NCBI RefSeq assembly: GCF_003666685.1
Contig: NZ_RCIZ01000011.1
Coordinates: 103,318-167,317 of the forward strand
DNA: 64,000 nt
Direction of reading: 5' to 3'
DNA from: Mesorhizobium sp. YM1C-6-2
GTDB lineage: Bacteria; Pseudomonadota; Alphaproteobacteria; Rhizobiales; Rhizobiaceae
Below, one piece after another: positions 26,285-34,500 of this stretch (position 1 is its first letter; each line of letters starts with the position of its first letter). Both the position numbers and the translations under genes were made by a program. The notes below the pieces were generated by a model. The model had not been told where the DNA came from, did not search any database, and was given only the letters and a program-made list of their open reading frames with translations.

Positions 26285-28411
26285 ATGGCTACTGCCGTTC
26301 AGAAGATCACCCTCGCGTCCTCGCGCGATATTCCGTTCAACAAGCTGGCGCTGAGCCAGGCCAATGTCCGGCGCGTCAAAGCTGGCATCTCGGTCGAGGA
26401 ACTGGCCGAATCCATCGCCCGCCGCGGACTGATCCAATCCCTGCATGTCCGTCCGGTTCTCGATGCCGAGGGCAAGGAAACCGGCATGTTCGAGGTGCCC
26501 GCAGGCGGTCGCCGCTATCGGGCCCTGGAATTGCTGGTCAGGCAGAAGCGTCTCGCAAAGACTGCGCCCGTCCCGTGCGTCATATCCGAGGCCGATGCTG
26601 ACATCCTGATCGACGAAGTCTCGCTCGCGGAAAATATCGAGCGCGCGCCGCTTCATCCGCTCGATCAGTTTCGGGCCTTCCAGGCGTTGCGCAACAAGGC
26701 GATGAGCGAGGAAGCCATCGCAGCCGCCTTCTTTGTCGACGCGAAAGTCGTCAAGCAGCGCCTGCGCCTTGCTGCGGTCTCGCCCGTGCTTCTCGACGTT
26801 TACGCCGAGGACGGCATGACACTCGAACAGCTCATGGCCTTCACCGTATCGGAAGACCATGTCCGGCAGGAACAGGTCTGGGACGCGATCAAGGATTCCT
26901 GGCAGAAAGAGCCGTACTATATCCGCCGCCTCCTGACCGAAACCGCAGTGCGCGCCTCTGACAGGCGAGCGCTTTTTGTCGGTATTGAGGCCTATGAAGC
27001 CGCCGGCGGCTATGTGCTGCGCGATCTCTTTCAGCGCGACGACGGCGGCTGGCTTCAGGACCCTGAGCTGCTCGACCGCCTGGCGGGCGAAAAGCTCAAA
27101 GCCGAAGCCGAGATCATTGCGGCCGAAGGCTGGAAGTGGATCGAGGCAGCGGTGACCTTTCCCTATGGCCACGATCACGGTCTGCGGGAACTCGAGGGCT
27201 CGGTCGCCGATCTGTCCGACGATGAGCGCGCCACCCGCGAATCCCTGCGCGAGGAATATGACCGGCTCGAAGCCGAATATGCCGAGGCCGACGAGCTACC
27301 TGATGAGGTCGATCAGCGGCTTGGCGAGATCGAGCAGGCGCTGGAAGAATTCGAGCGCAGGCCGATGATCTATGATCCCGAACAGGTTGCGCGGGCGGGC
27401 GTCTTCGTCAGCATCGATGGGAACGGCAAGCTGCGGGCCGAACGGGGTTATGTTCGGCCCGACGATGAAGCGGCGATTGATGGCGACGATCCCGATGGCT
27501 CTTCCGGCCCGGCCATAGAGGGCGCTGTAGATGGTGTGTCGCATACGGTCGTCAACGTCGGTGGCGGCAGCGAATCTCCGGAGGACGACGATGAGGCCGA
27601 GATTGTGCGGCCGCTGCCGGACCGGCTAATCAGCGAGCTGACCGCGCATCGCACGCTCGCGCTGCGCGATGCTGTTGCGATGAACCCCCATATTGCGATG
27701 ACCGCGCTGCTGCATCGGCTGGTGATGGACACCTTCCTGCCGCAGCCCGCCAGGGGATGCCTGGAGGCCCATGTCCGCCAGGTTCACTTGCCGGCACAGG
27801 CTGAGGATTTGCGCGACAGCGTCTCGGCGCAGTCTGTTACCGAACGGCACGAACGCTGGGGCGATCACATCCCGGCTGACGATGAGGCGCTCTGGAACTG
27901 GCTGACCGATCTCGATGACGAGTCCCGCATGGAGCTTCTCGCCCATTGCGTCAGCTTTGGCATCAACGCCCTTTACGAAAAGCCCAATCCCTATAGCGGC
28001 ACGGGCGTCAGTCAGCACGGGCTGGAGGTGCGTCTCTCCCAGGCGAACCGTCTGGTGCGCGCTACCGGCCTCGATATGGTGGCGGCGGGCTGGAAGCCGA
28101 CCGTCAACAACTATCTCGGCCGTGTGACCAAGCCGCGCATCCTCGAGGCGGTTCGCGAAGGTGCAGGTGAACGGGCCTCGGAGCTGATCGGCCATCTCAA
28201 GAAGGGCGACATGGCCAAGGAAGCCGAGCGCCTGCTCGCCGATACCGGCTGGCTGCCCGAGCCGCTGCGCACGATCGACCCCGCTGCGGAGCCTGACGTT
28301 TCGGAGAAAGGCGATGTCGATGTGGACCTTCCTGAATTCCTGGCAGGCGACGGCGAGGATGACATCGTCGACGAAGAGGATGAGGCGCAGCAGATGGTAG
28401 CCGCTGAATGA
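26285..28411 (+). CDS. Large ParB/RepB/Spo0J-family protein
   Basis: This 708-residue protein has an N-terminal ParB nuclease-like domain. It includes LALSQANVRRVKAGISVEEL, then GGRRYRALELLVRQ and the arginine-rich-box equivalent SLAENIERAPLHPLDQFRAF. A KorB-type HTH follows around residues 140-190. The long C-terminal part (about 250-700) is acidic and unique to ICE and plasmid homologues. ParB proteins of this size are standard in alphaproteobacterial ICEs. Here no partner ParA is present, so DNA binding or gene control is as likely as partitioning. Confidence 0.85.
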   Translation: MATAVQKITLASSRDIPFNKLALSQANVRRVKAGISVEELAESIARRGLIQSLHVRPVLDAEGKETGMFEVPAGGRRYRALELLVRQKRLAKTAPVPCVISEADADILIDEVSLAENIERAPLHPLDQFRAFQALRNKAMSEEAIAAAFFVDAKVVKQRLRLAAVSPVLLDVYAEDGMTLEQLMAFTVSEDHVRQEQVWDAIKDSWQKEPYYIRRLLTETAVRASDRRALFVGIEAYEAAGGYVLRDLFQRDDGGWLQDPELLDRLAGEKLKAEAEIIAAEGWKWIEAAVTFPYGHDHGLRELEGSVADLSDDERATRESLREEYDRLEAEYAEADELPDEVDQRLGEIEQALEEFERRPMIYDPEQVARAGVFVSIDGNGKLRAERGYVRPDDEAAIDGDDPDGSSGPAIEGAVDGVSHTVVNVGGGSESPEDDDEAEIVRPLPDRLISELTAHRTLALRDAVAMNPHIAMTALLHRLVMDTFLPQPARGCLEAHVRQVHLPAQAEDLRDSVSAQSVTERHERWGDHIPADDEALWNWLTDLDDESRMELLAHCVSFGINALYEKPNPYSGTGVSQHGLEVRLSQANRLVRATGLDMVAAGWKPTVNNYLGRVTKPRILEAVREGAGERASELIGHLKKGDMAKEAERLLADTGWLPEPLRTIDPAAEPDVSEKGDVDVDLPEFLAGDGEDDIVDEEDEAQQMVAAE

Positions 28412-28419
28412 CCGTAACG

Positions 28420-28446
28420 CGGGGCGGCTCCGGCTGCCCCGTTTCT
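28420..28446 (+). terminator. Rho-independent terminator after the parB-like gene
   Basis: CGGGGCGGC (28420-28428) pairs with GCTGCCCCG (28433-28441), with one G-T pair and a short TCCG loop. GTTTCTT follows. It begins nine bases after the stop codon. Confidence 0.7.
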
Positions 28447-28780
28447 TCCCGAGGCGATCGGGATGGAGTGAGCCGCGCCAGTGTCGCCCAGGATCAATCC
28501 CGTTATGGCTGGCGCAATGGGTGCCGTCCCAGGCTGAGAGAACATCGCTTATTGCTCGCATGGCATCCAGGCTGACGCGGCGAACGATCCGCAACGGATA
28601 TGCGGATTCCTGTCGGATGCAGAACACCACCCCCGCTTCCATTCGCAAACCTTGGTCTGAGCCGTCGTCTTTGCATTCAACCCGCAAGGGGTCGGCTTGA
28701 CGCTATGCGTGCCGCCCTCGCGGATTCGGACAAGCCGAATGCGCGAGGGTGATTGCAGATCCGGTCAGACACTTCGGGCG

Positions 28781-28821
28781 CCTGTCGCGCGGGGGATGGT
28801 CCCCCGCCTCCAAGACAGGAG
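28781..28821 (+). promoter_or_regulatory. Hairpin leader with buried ribosome binding site
   Basis: The outer stem is CCTGTC (28781-28786) with GACAGG (28814-28819). The inner stem is GCGGGGG (28789-28795) with CCCCCGC (28801-28807). The Shine-Dalgarno AGGAG at 28817-28821 overlaps the outer stem, ten bases before the ATG at 28831, so folding could limit translation. Confidence 0.6.
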
Positions 28822-28830
28822 CCGGAACCC

Positions 28831-28995
28831 ATGTCCTACGCAGATGCCACTGCCTTTGCCGCCAGCCTCGCCGCCACGCTGATGACTGTGATCGTCGTGT
28901 TCCAGGCCGGAGATGGCACCCATGGCGCCATGCCCGCCAATGAGTTCGATGGCGACGAAGAGATGGTGAAACTCGAACTCGATCCGTGGGCCTGA
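28831..28995 (+). CDS. Small unknown protein, 54 residues
   Basis: This 54-residue frame starts MSYADATAFAASLAATLMTV, with a weakly hydrophobic first half and an acidic tail (EFDGDEEMVKLELDPWA). I do not recognise a family. It is supported by a good Shine-Dalgarno sequence inside a leader hairpin and by its place among other small backbone genes. Upstream extension to 28753 would run through the hairpin and is rejected. Confidence 0.55.
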   Translation: MSYADATAFAASLAATLMTVIVVFQAGDGTHGAMPANEFDGDEEMVKLELDPWA

Positions 28996-29043
28996 AGGCA
29001 CGGGAAGATCCTCCTCCCGCGGCCATACCCGGCACGAAAGAGG

Positions 29044-29121
29044 TAGAGTGCGGGCCGGTTGGCCGTGACGGGTTGGTGGCCGGAGAGAGAGGCTCCCGGC
29101 GCCCGTCGCGGAGTAGCTCCC
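29044..29121 (+). promoter_or_regulatory. Structured 5' leader, copy C
   Basis: The core is GTGACGGGTTGGTGGCCGGA (29065-29084), continuing GAGAGAGGCTCCCGGCGCCC and GTC to 29107. The outer stem is GACGGG (29067-29072) with CCCGTC (29102-29107). The inner stem is GCCGG with CCGGC plus AG/CT. GGAG follows at 29110-29113, ahead of the ATG at 29122. TAGAGTGCGGGCCGG upstream also matches copy A. Confidence 0.7.
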
Positions 29122-29670
29122 ATGTCCCTTCACCGCTCATCCGGGTTTCGCCCGATCGGCGAAATCCTCGCCCGGCAGGTCCTGCCCGGGCTGCGTAGCG
29201 CCCTTCGGTATCCGCTACGGGTTTCCTGTCTCGGCACTGTCCGTTTCGTCGACGATCACGATACCAGCCAATTCGACCGGACTATCGTTCTCGGCGAATG
29301 TGTCTCTCCCGAAGACGCCATGACGATCGCGGCACAGCGCGTTTCGCGTGACGATATTCGCGTTGGAGAGGACGACACGCTGCGCTTTGAGGCGCGCATC
29401 GCCGCAATTCATGACTCGACCTACGGTCTGGTCCTCGCCGGAGAAATCCGGGCTCGGGCCATTGTCTGGCAGCAGCCTGTCACCTCTGACGCGCAAGCCC
29501 GCCGTATCGTGAGCGAGGCAAGCCGATTGCGCGGCAGGGCCTCGGCGGCTTGCGATGCCCGGTTAGCCCGCAACCTGCGCTACCGCGCCAGTCTCCTCGA
29601 GACACGCCTGGTCGATCGCGGCTGGCGGGAGACCGCTGCGGAACTGCTTAGCCTGCCCCGCGCCGCCTAA
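29122..29670 (+). CDS. Unknown ICE backbone protein, 182 residues
   Basis: This 182-residue protein starts MSLHRSSGFRPIGEILARQV and contains no motif I recognise. It has a charged C-terminal helix region, with RRIVSEASRLRGRASAACDA and RNLRYRASLLETRLVDRGW, that may form a helical bundle. The start at 29122 is set by the conserved leader ending just upstream. It is followed by two further small unknown genes in the same direction. Confidence 0.7.
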   Translation: MSLHRSSGFRPIGEILARQVLPGLRSALRYPLRVSCLGTVRFVDDHDTSQFDRTIVLGECVSPEDAMTIAAQRVSRDDIRVGEDDTLRFEARIAAIHDSTYGLVLAGEIRARAIVWQQPVTSDAQARRIVSEASRLRGRASAACDARLARNLRYRASLLETRLVDRGWRETAAELLSLPRAA

Positions 29671-29695
29671 TTTTCACCCCCTTCCACGCAATCGG

Positions 29696-29712
29696 CCTGG
29701 TCCATCGCCAGG
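29696..29712 (+). promoter_or_regulatory. Short hairpin before the 29736 gene
   Basis: CCTGG (29696-29700) and CCAGG (29708-29712) pair around TCCATCG. GTCCGGAGG with the likely Shine-Dalgarno GGAGG follows, before the ATG at 29736. Confidence 0.4.
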
Positions 29713-29735
29713 TCTCGTCATGTCCGGAGGCCGTC

Positions 29736-30152
29736 ATGGCTGACTATTACACCCATTTTTCCTGCCTGCTCGATGTAGGCACCCCTGAGAACGCTGTCCG
29801 TGCGCTCGAACTCTATAATGCGCTGGCGGACGAAAATGCCGCCGAAGATCCGTCATCGGATGGCTTCCTGCTGTCGATCCAGCCCGAACATGGCGGTACG
29901 CAGCTCTGGATACGCGATGACCCCACCGGTGATCCCGAGCACGTTATCCAGTTCGTCAAGCGCTGCGCCGCGGCGTTGGGGCTCAAGGGCCGGTGGGGCT
30001 TCCAATACGCCAACACCTGCTCGAAGCCGCGCCTCGATGGTTTCGGCGGCGGCGCGCACGTACTCGATCTTTCGACCGGCGAGACCGTGGACTGGATCTA
30101 CACCGACGGCTGGCTCGCGACCGTGCTGGAGGGAGACGATCCCCATGCCTGA
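29736..30152 (+). CDS. Unknown ICE backbone protein, 138 residues
   Basis: This 138-residue acidic protein starts MADYYTHFSCLLDVGTPENA. It contains EHVIQFVKRCAAALGLKGRW and ends with GETVDWIYTDGWLATVLEGD. The family is familiar from alphaproteobacterial plasmids and ICEs but has no function I can state. The Shine-Dalgarno GGAGG is close to the ATG. It overlaps the next start codon by eight bases, so the two are coupled. Confidence 0.72.
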   Translation: MADYYTHFSCLLDVGTPENAVRALELYNALADENAAEDPSSDGFLLSIQPEHGGTQLWIRDDPTGDPEHVIQFVKRCAAALGLKGRWGFQYANTCSKPRLDGFGGGAHVLDLSTGETVDWIYTDGWLATVLEGDDPHA

Positions 30153-30789
30153 GATCATCGAAACCACGGTCTATGGCCTCAACGAGCTTTCCGACACGGC
30201 GAAGAACACGGCCCGCGCCTGGTATCGTGAAGGCGGCTTCGACTATGATTGGTACGACGCCGTCTATGAAGATTTTCAGCGCATCGCCGAGATCCTCGGT
30301 ATCCGCTTCAAGACCCGGACTGCCCACCTGATGGGCGGCGGATCGCGGCAGGAACCCTGCATCTGGTTCCGGGGCTTCTGGTCGCAAGGTGACGGCGCGT
30401 GCTGGGAGGGCTTCTACTCGTATGGCAAGAATGCCTCAGCCGCGATCCGGGCCTACGCGCCGCAGGACGGTATGCTGCATGGCATCGCCGATGCGCTTCA
30501 GGATGCCCAGCGGCGCAATTTCTATCAGCTTCGCGCTGACGTTGGTCATCGCGGCCATTATTACCACGAATACTGCATGGAAATTTCGGTCGAGCGGGCC
30601 AGCCCGAACTGGCAGGACATGACCGCCGACGCGGAGGACGTCGTCACTGAGGCGCTGCGCGATCTCGCCCGCTGGCTTTATCGCCAGCTCGAGCGCGAAT
30701 ATGACTATCTGTCCTCCGATGAGGTGGTGGACGAGACCATCCTCGCCAACGGATATACCTTTACTGAAATCGGTGGCCGATTTGGCTGA
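30145..30789 (+). CDS. Phage/plasmid protein sometimes annotated as antitoxin
   Basis: This 214-residue protein starts MPEIIETTVYGLNELSDTAK and has WYREGGFDYDWYDAVYEDF. That opening is shared by phage and plasmid proteins often annotated as an antitoxin of a stability system. No toxin is adjacent, so that label is weak. Rich aromatic content (CIWFRGFWSQGDGACWEGFY) marks the middle. It overlaps the upstream gene by eight bases. I would treat it as conserved with unknown role. Confidence 0.65.
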   Translation: MPEIIETTVYGLNELSDTAKNTARAWYREGGFDYDWYDAVYEDFQRIAEILGIRFKTRTAHLMGGGSRQEPCIWFRGFWSQGDGACWEGFYSYGKNASAAIRAYAPQDGMLHGIADALQDAQRRNFYQLRADVGHRGHYYHEYCMEISVERASPNWQDMTADAEDVVTEALRDLARWLYRQLEREYDYLSSDEVVDETILANGYTFTEIGGRFG

Positions 30790-30827
30790 ATGCGCCAACC
30801 GCCACCGATCGCTGAGCCGCGCGATGC

Positions 30828-31001
30828 TTAGCTGTTATCCTCGACCGGCGCGTCGGGACCATTCTTCTTGATTGAGTCGATCGCGTTCTGCGCGCTGGCC
30901 TTGCTCGTGTAGCCCTCGGTCGAGAACATCACTTCGCTGTTATATTTGAAGCGCACCCGGAACTCGCCAGCCTTATCCTTGTAAATCTCAAACTTATGCA
31001 T
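30828..31001 (-). CDS. YegP-like DUF1508 protein
   Basis: This 57-residue protein is one DUF1508 unit: MHKFEIYKDKAGEFRVRFKY, NSEVMFSTEGYTSKASAQNA, and IDSIKKNG. YegP has two such units; single-unit forms are common in alphaproteobacteria. Its function is unknown. The longer frame upstream is out of family. It lies directly before the glycine-rich membrane protein gene on the same strand, a pairing often seen in rhizobia, and likely forms a two-gene operon running against the backbone genes. Confidence 0.85.
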   Translation of the reverse strand: MHKFEIYKDKAGEFRVRFKYNSEVMFSTEGYTSKASAQNAIDSIKKNGPDAPVEDNS

Positions 31002-31012
31002 GGAATGGCTCC

Positions 31013-31297
31013 CTATGCCTTCTTGATGAATTTGTTGATGACCAGACCGGCAACGATCTGCACGATCGCTCCTGCGACACCACCGCCAACCAGTTGGCCG
31101 GCAAGGGCAGCAATATCGAGACCACCGGCCCCGCCGCCAGCGCCAAGCAGTGAACCCAACAGCGTACCGCCGCCAACGCCGCCCACGGCTCCGGCGATCA
31201 GATTGCCGATATTGCCAAGGTCGGCGCCTTTGACAGCCTTGCCGCCGGCGGCACCACCGGCGAGGCCGCCAATGAGTTGAGCAAGAATAGCTTCCAT
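31013..31297 (-). CDS. Glycine-zipper membrane protein
   Basis: This 94-residue protein is about one third glycine, with GGLAGGAAGGKA, GGVGGGTLLGSLLGAGGGAGG and a final hydrophobic helix VAGAIVQIVAGLVINKFIKK. It looks like a glycine-zipper protein that could insert in membranes. No enzymatic motif is present. It is upstream of the YegP-like gene by 11 bases on the minus strand. A role in stress or membrane integrity would be a guess. Confidence 0.75.
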   Translation of the reverse strand: MEAILAQLIGGLAGGAAGGKAVKGADLGNIGNLIAGAVGGVGGGTLLGSLLGAGGGAGGLDIAALAGQLVGGGVAGAIVQIVAGLVINKFIKKA

Positions 31298-31490
31298 AAT
31301 ACGCCCCCTCTCTCAAGACGTAGGCACCGTATCGTCTTGAGAGACGAAGGACGACGCTACCGTATGCGTCATCCCCATATTTTCATTTCGGGTGCGGCAT
31401 CGTCGGGACAACTGCGTTCGGGCGTAGTCGGCAAGAGGAAGAGGGCGGCCGGAACGGGATGAGTTCGGGCAGCTGAGAGAGAGAGCGCTG

Positions 31491-31520
31491 CTCGGGCTCT
31501 CCTGTTTCTGCTCTCCCGAG
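31491..31520 (+). promoter_or_regulatory. Hairpin leader before the methyltransferase/helicase gene
   Basis: CTCGGG (31491-31496) pairs with CCCGAG (31515-31520) across an 18-base pyrimidine-rich loop, nine bases before the ATG at 31530. GAGAGC just upstream offers an alternative partner for GCTCTC at 31496-31501. Confidence 0.45.
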
Positions 31521-31529
31521 GTTCCTCTC

Positions 31530-34500
31530 ATGAACATGGTGTCCCCCGTGACCGGCTCGGTCACGTCCGTTGCCACAGCTCCTGCCATTCTTACCGCCGC
31601 GACCATCCTCTTGGGCCATCTGGAACGCGGCCAGCATGTCAGTGCCGCGACGCTGCGCGATGCGATGGAAACGGCTTTCGGCGCGTCCGATGCGACCGGC
31701 ACCTGGGACTGGAAGACGGCCTATGAGGCCTGCGAAGTCGCCACAGTCCTCTTCTTGCGCAAATACGGGAAAGCGCTTTTCCGGAAAGCCGCGTCTCCGG
31801 CTGCACGGCTTTCCGCCATTGCCCGGATCGTGGACCGGTTGCCGACCCACACGCGCCGATCCGAGGAAAGCCAGGCGCTCCAGCAATTCTCGACGCCCGC
31901 ACCGCTCGGTCTCGCCGCCATCGCAGCAGCCAAAATCACCGCCAACGACGTGGTGCTGGAACCGTCGGCCGGAACCGGGCTCATGGCGATCCTGGCCGAG
32001 ATTGCCGGTGGCAGGCTGGTGCTGAACGAGCTGGCCGATACCCGCGCTGAGCTGCTTTCTTCCCTCTTTCCGGCTGTTTCCACCACCCGCTTCGATGCCG
32101 CACAGATCGACGATCACCTCCGACCGGCGATCGTCCCCTCGGTCGTGCTGATGAATCCGCCATTCTCGGCGACGGCCAATGTTTCGGGGCGAATGGCTGA
32201 CACGGCGTTCCGCCATGTCGCCTCGGCTCTCGCACGGCTGGCCGATGGCGGGCGGCTCGCAGCTATAACGGGAGCGAATTTATCTCCTGATCAAGCTGGC
32301 TGGCGCAATGCTTTCGTCCGCCTGCAAGAGCAGGGCCGCCTGATCTTCAGCGCAGCCATCGCCGGATCGGTTTACGCAAAGCATGGCACGACCTTCGCGA
32401 CGCGCCTGATCGTTATCGACAAGACGCCGGCCGAAGATCCGTCGCAGTTTCCGGCTTCATCCGGCGCTGCTCCCAATGTTGCGACGCTGCTCGACTGGAT
32501 CGAGACACAAGTTCCACCACGCTTGCCGGTTATGCACCCGAAACTGCCGGAATCCGTCCTGGCGGCGGTACCAAAGTCAGTGCGCAGCACCCTCACGCGC
32601 GCGGCGATGGCGCGATCCGCCACCGCTCCAGTTGGCGATCCTGAGGGTGTTGAACTCGTCTATGAGACGGTGGACTGGACGCCGCCCGAGGGCGCACAAC
32701 TAACCGATGCGATCTATGAGCAATACGGATTGCAGTCGATCCGGATTCCCCGTGCACAGCCGCATCCAACCAAGCTTGTCCAATCAGCTGCCATGGCTTC
32801 GGTTGCACCACCAAAGCCATCTTATCGGCCGATGCTGCCTGGCGACATCCGTGAGCGCCTCTCCGATGCCCAGCTCGAGACGGTGATCTATGCCGGTGAA
32901 GCACATGCCGATTATCTGGCCGGCGCCTGGTCCGTGGACGAAACCTTCGACACGGTTAGCGCTGCGCCCGCGGACGCAGAAGGCGCTGTACGGTTCCGCC
33001 GGGGGTTCATGCTCGGTGACGGCACCGGAGCCGGAAAAGGCCGCCAATCGGCCGGGATTATCCTCGACAGCTGGCTGCGCGGGCGACGCAAGGCCATCTG
33101 GATCAGCAAGTCGGACAAGCTGATCGAGGACGCGCAGCGGGACTGGTCGGCGCTCGGCATGGAGCGGCTTCTGATCACGCCGCTATCGCGCTTCTCGCAG
33201 GGCAAGCCGATCACGCTGTCGGAAGGCATCCTTTTTACCACCTATGCCACGCTGCGCTCGGATGATCGCGGCGAGAAGGTTTCGCGCGTCCGGCAGATCG
33301 TGGATTGGCTGGGATCGGATTTCGACGGTGTCATCATCTTCGACGAGAGCCATGCCATGCAGAACGCCGGTGGCGGCAAGGGAGAACGCGGGACTATCGC
33401 GGCATCGCAGCAGGGGCGTGCCGGGCTGCGGCTCCAGCACGCCTTGCCCGATGCCCGGATTGTCTATGTCTCGGCCACGGGCGCAACGACGGTGCATAAC
33501 CTCGCCTATGCCCAGCGGCTCGGCCTCTGGGGCGGCGAGGATTTCCCTTTTGCCACCCGTGCCGAGTTCGTTGAGGCGATCGAGGCCGGCGGCGTGGCGG
33601 CCATGGAGGTGCTGGCGCGCGATCTGCGTTCGCTTGGGCTCTATACCGCGCGGTCCCTTTCCTACGATGGCGTCGAATATGAACTGGTGGAGCATCGGCT
33701 GACGGACGAGCAGCGACGCATCTATGATGCCTATGCCGGCGCTTTTGCGGTCATTCACAACAATCTCGATGCGGCGATGGAGGCGGCCAACATCACTGGC
33801 AGCGACGGCGCGCTGAACCGCCAGGCCAAAAGCGCCGCCCGATCCGCCTTCGAATCCGCGAAACAGCGCTTCTTCGGGCATCTTCTGACAAGCATGAAAA
33901 CCCCGACATTGATCCGGTCCATCGATGCCGATCTTGAGGCCGGGCATGACGCCGTCATCCAGATCGTCTCGACCGGCGAGGCGTTGATGGAGCGGCGCCT
34001 CGCCGAACTGCCAGCTGAGGAGTGGAACGACGTCCGCGTCGATATCACGCCAAGAGAATACGTACTCGATTATCTCGCCCATTCCTTCCCGGTGCAGCTC
34101 TACGAACCCTTCACCGATAGCGAGGGCAATCTCTCCTCGCGGCCGGTATTTCGCGATGGCCAGCCCGTCGAATGTCGGGCGGCTGTTGCCCGGCGCGACG
34201 CGATGATCGAGCACCTGGCCTGTCTACCGCCTGCTCCCGGCGCCCTCGACCAGATCGTGCAGCGGTTCGGGACCGATGTCGTGGCCGAGGTCACGGGCCG
34301 TTCGCGCCGGATCATCCGCAAGGGCGAAGGCTCAGCGGCACAGCTGGCAGTCGAGAACCGCGCGCCTTCCGCGAATCTGGCGGAAACCGCCGCCTTCATG
34401 GATGATCAGAAGCGCATTCTGGTCTTTTCCGATGCGGGCGGCACCGGGCGCAGCTACCATGCCGATCTTGGGGCGCGGAACCGGCGCCTGCGGGTCCACT

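Larger units (their letters stand above)
28412..28830. other. Intergenic region between the parB-like gene and a small ORF
   Basis: Apart from the terminator at 28420 and the hairpin leader at 28781, I see no gene in these 419 bases. Frames on both strands are open only as high-GC artefacts. Confidence 0.6.

Noticed and set aside
30145..30789. Toxin-antitoxin module at the 'antitoxin'-like gene
   Set aside because: Neither neighbour resembles a toxin, so only a tentative family label was kept.
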